Assembly (NCBI RefSeq): GCF_010015475.1
Contig: NZ_SSNI01000004.1
Coordinates: forward strand, 186,001-250,000
Source: Pontibacter pamirensis
GTDB lineage: Bacteria; Bacteroidota; Bacteroidia; Cytophagales; Hymenobacteraceae
Direction: 5' to 3'
DNA length: 64,000 nucleotides
The notes beneath the pieces were generated by a model, which made no database searches, had not been told where the DNA came from, and saw only the letters and a program-made list of their open reading frames with translations. This document shows positions 61,903-64,000 of this stretch, piece by piece (the stretch's first letter is position 1; every line of letters starts with the position of its first letter). A program made the position numbers and the translations under genes.

Positions 61903-63195
61903 ATGACTTATCAAGAGTGTCTTGATTATTTATACCAGCAATTGCCGATGTTTCACCGCATCGGCAATGCTGCTTTTAAGAAGAGCCTGGATAATATTAT
62001 TGCGCTTTGTGAGGCGCTGGGGCAGCCGCAACACCAATTTAAAACAGTACATGTAGCTGGCACGAATGGCAAAGGCAGCAGCTCACACATGTTGGCTGCT
62101 GTGCTGCAGGAGTCTGGCTACAAGACGGGACTTTATACCTCACCACACTTGAAGTCTTTTACTGAGCGAGTGCGTGTCAATGGGCAGGAGGTGCCTGAAG
62201 GGTATGTTGCGGATTTTGTAGAGCAGCACAAGTCCTTATTTGAAAGTATACAGCCTTCGTTTTTCGAGATGACCGTGGCTTTGGCTTTCAAATACTTTGC
62301 TGATGAGCAGGTTGACATTGCTGTAATAGAGGTTGGTCTGGGTGGACGCCTTGATTCTACTAACATCATTATGCCTGAGGTTTCGCTAATCACGAACATC
62401 GGGTATGATCATCAGGCACTGTTGGGGGACACTATTAGTGCTATTGCCACTGAAAAAGCCGGAATTATAAAAAAAGATATTCCCGCCGTCATCAGCACGC
62501 GCCAGCTGGAGGCACAGGAGGTTTTCGAGGCAAAGGCAGAGGAAGCCGGAGCGCCTCTATACTTTGCTCAAGACCTGTTTCGGGTGGAGCTGACGGAAGC
62601 CTCAAATGAGCGCCAGGTCTTTCAGGTATACCGCGAGGAAAAGTCTTTTCTGCCTGGCTTAGAGCTGGATCTGGGGGGGCTTTACCAAAAGTATAATTTG
62701 CCGGGTGTGCTGCAGACGCTGGTGCTTTTACATGAAAAAGGATATAATATCACCCATACTTCACTAAGAAAAGGATTAGCAAATACAAAAGCCATTACTG
62801 GCCTGAAAGGACGGTGGCAGGTAATAAGCAGGAATCCTTTAACTATCTGTGATACGGGTCATAATGAGGATGGAATTAAACAAATAGTGAAACAACTGGA
62901 AGCGCTTAAGCCAAAGCACGTGCATATGGTATTTGGTGTTGTCAACGACAAGGATGTGACCAGTATTCTGAAGCTGTTGCCACCACAGTATACTTACTAC
63001 TTCTGCCAGGCGAATATACCCCGTGCCTTGCCTGTAGGCGACTTGCAGGAAAAGGCTTTAAATGAAGGTTTGTCAGGACAGACTTTTTCTTCAGTGCCAG
63101 ATGCAGTGAAAGCTGCCAAGGCAAATGCTGCGCCTGATGAGGTTATTTTTATTGGAGGTAGTACCTTTGTGGTCGCAGAGATTGAAGAACTATAA
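61903..63195 (+). CDS. folC: Folylpolyglutamate synthase / dihydrofolate synthase
   Basis: A 430-residue Mur-ligase-like enzyme that adds glutamate to folates. The ATP P-loop is HVAGTNGKGSSSHMLAAVL (key TNGKGS), followed by GLYTSPHLKSFTERVRVNG (key TSPHL), EVGLGGRLDSTNI and TNIGYDHQALLG. The C-terminal domain has ICDTGHNEDGI. It follows TonB by 22 bases; it is a housekeeping gene probably on the same transcript. trmB follows after 3 bases. Confidence 0.96.
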   Translation: MTYQECLDYLYQQLPMFHRIGNAAFKKSLDNIIALCEALGQPQHQFKTVHVAGTNGKGSSSHMLAAVLQESGYKTGLYTSPHLKSFTERVRVNGQEVPEGYVADFVEQHKSLFESIQPSFFEMTVALAFKYFADEQVDIAVIEVGLGGRLDSTNIIMPEVSLITNIGYDHQALLGDTISAIATEKAGIIKKDIPAVISTRQLEAQEVFEAKAEEAGAPLYFAQDLFRVELTEASNERQVFQVYREEKSFLPGLELDLGGLYQKYNLPGVLQTLVLLHEKGYNITHTSLRKGLANTKAITGLKGRWQVISRNPLTICDTGHNEDGIKQIVKQLEALKPKHVHMVFGVVNDKDVTSILKLLPPQYTYYFCQANIPRALPVGDLQEKALNEGLSGQTFSSVPDAVKAAKANAAPDEVIFIGGSTFVVAEIEEL

Positions 63196-63198
63196 TTG

Positions 63199-63861
63199 AT
63201 GGCAAGATCTAAATTAGCAAAATTTGCCGCTATCGGTGAGCGGGAGAATGTAATTGAGCCGGGGGACGAGCGGTATGGCCAGCTAAAAGGAAAGTGGCGG
63301 CAGCTTCTTTTCCAGAACAGCAACCCAATTGTGCTGGAAGTTGGTTGTGGCCGTGGGGAGTATACTGTTGGCATGGCACAGGTGTTTCCTGAAAAAAATT
63401 TTATTGGCTCCGACATCAAAGGAGAACGCCTCTGGAAAGGAAGCACCATGGCAGAGGAGAAGAAACTGGAGAATGTAGCTTTCCTTAGAACTTTTATTGA
63501 GCAGATAGACGAGAATTTTGCAGAGAATGAAGTAGACGAGGTATGGATTACTTTCCCGGACCCACGCCCCCGCGACCGGGATAGCAAACGCAGGTTGACA
63601 TCCCCTCGCTTCCTGAACCTCTACAAAAGCATACTCAAGCCTGACGGGCTTATCCATCTAAAAACAGATAACCTGCCTTTGTACGAATATACCCTTGAGG
63701 TGCTGCAGGAGAGGGAGAGTGAAGTCAAATACCTGCTTCATACACCGGACCTCTATAAATCAAATCTGCAGGAGCATACCATGGGCATTTATACTACCTA
63801 TGAAAAGCGATACCTCGCTGAAGGTATACCTATTAAGTACCTTCAATTGCAGTTTAAGTAA
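63199..63861 (+). CDS. trmB: tRNA (guanine-N7)-methyltransferase
   Basis: A 220-residue SAM methyltransferase that makes m7G46 in tRNA. Motif I is LEVGCGRGEYTVGMAQ; NFIGSDIKGERLW follows; the family signature is VWITFPDPRPRDRDSKRRLT (key residues FPDPRP and RR), here with Arg-Pro-Arg in place of the common Trp-Pro-Lys. LKPDGLIHLKTDN comes after. I use ATG 63199, since a TTG at 63196 adds only one residue. It closes the plus-strand run. Confidence 0.93.
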   Translation: MARSKLAKFAAIGERENVIEPGDERYGQLKGKWRQLLFQNSNPIVLEVGCGRGEYTVGMAQVFPEKNFIGSDIKGERLWKGSTMAEEKKLENVAFLRTFIEQIDENFAENEVDEVWITFPDPRPRDRDSKRRLTSPRFLNLYKSILKPDGLIHLKTDNLPLYEYTLEVLQERESEVKYLLHTPDLYKSNLQEHTMGIYTTYEKRYLAEGIPIKYLQLQFK

Positions 63862-63878
63862 AAGTATTGCTGCTGGCG

Positions 63879-63926
63879 CGGGAATACATCCCGTGACTTA
63901 CAGTGGGTGCGAGTCTCCTGACTCGC
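63879..63926. repeat. Two adjacent short palindromes after trmB (REP-like)
   Basis: CGGGA-ATACA-TCCCG (63879-63893) and GCGAGTC-TCCT-GACTCGC (63909-63926) are two perfect hairpins 15 bases apart, with no T run after the second. They look more like a dispersed REP-type repeat than a standard intrinsic terminator. Confidence 0.5.
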
Positions 63927-64000
63927 TTGTGCAAAAAGAAGAGAGAAGCAGCGACTTCAATTTTGCGATTTGTGTAAATATTACCAAATGACGTAAAGCT

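Noticed and set aside
1..64000. Mobile elements, CRISPR arrays, phage genes and antiphage systems
   Set aside because: I looked for transposases, integrases, direct repeat arrays, phage structural genes and known defence motifs and saw none.

Overview
The window is a chromosomal segment from a member of the Bacteroidota, most likely a Cytophagales bacterium of the Hymenobacteraceae (Pontibacter-like); the genus is an inference. The signs are a short RpoD lacking region 1.1, several promoters fitting the Bacteroidota TTTG / TAnnTTTG pattern, a type IX secretion tail domain, bacillithiol and menaquinone genes, a serine palmitoyltransferase-type enzyme, a histone H1-like protein and an HU-CCDC81/SPOR protein. 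I see no phage, insertion sequence, CRISPR array or rRNA operon. One tRNA gene, tRNA-Met(CAU), is present.

Layout. Positions 1-6.9 kb hold a co-directional sugar catabolism cluster: a Gfo/Idh/MocA oxidoreductase cut by the window edge, three xylose-isomerase-like TIM barrels with three different export signals, a lipoprotein cytochrome c, a DUF1080 (3-keto-glycoside hydrolase family) lipoprotein and a nucleoside/sugar MFS permease. Positions 7-11.9 kb hold a methyltransferase and the histidine utilisation genes hutU, hutI and hutG (no hutH). Positions 11.9-14.3 kb hold small secreted or unknown genes. Positions 14.4-20.6 kb hold a minus-strand menaquinone block (thioesterase, menF, menD, two DoxX paralogues, menE). 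Then come a histidine phosphatase and the pyruvate dehydrogenase E2 with two lipoyl domains.

Positions 23.2-28 kb are looser and AT-rich: a 59-residue lipoprotein missed by length filters, a CNNM/CBS transporter, a GT39-like membrane glycosyltransferase and two stretches that look like decayed genes. Positions 28-38 kb hold hslV, a bacterial deoxyhypusine-synthase-like gene, a large-subunit catalase, a 2H phosphoesterase, an ABC-F ATPase and a GH13 alpha-glucosidase.

Positions 38-53.6 kb are mostly housekeeping: tRNA-Met, a START-like protein, LptF/G, rpsO-pnp, rpoD, trxB, an M23/LysM peptidase, bshB1, accC, the serine palmitoyltransferase-type enzyme, the histone-like gene, tyrS, rimI and holA. 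Positions 53.8-63.9 kb are one long plus-strand run: a giant TPR protein, an outer-membrane barrel, an HU-CCDC81/SPOR protein, ExbB, ExbD, TonB, FolC and TrmB. This reads as an envelope energy-transduction module followed by two housekeeping genes.

Two structural themes stand out. All seven convergent gene pairs are separated by a symmetric hairpin, often with a 19-24 bp stem, that can terminate in both directions. The most system-like blocks are the mixed cytoplasm/periplasm sugar cluster at the left edge and the TPR-barrel-SPOR-ExbBD-TonB run at the right edge. I found nothing that can be claimed as a wholly new system from sequence alone.
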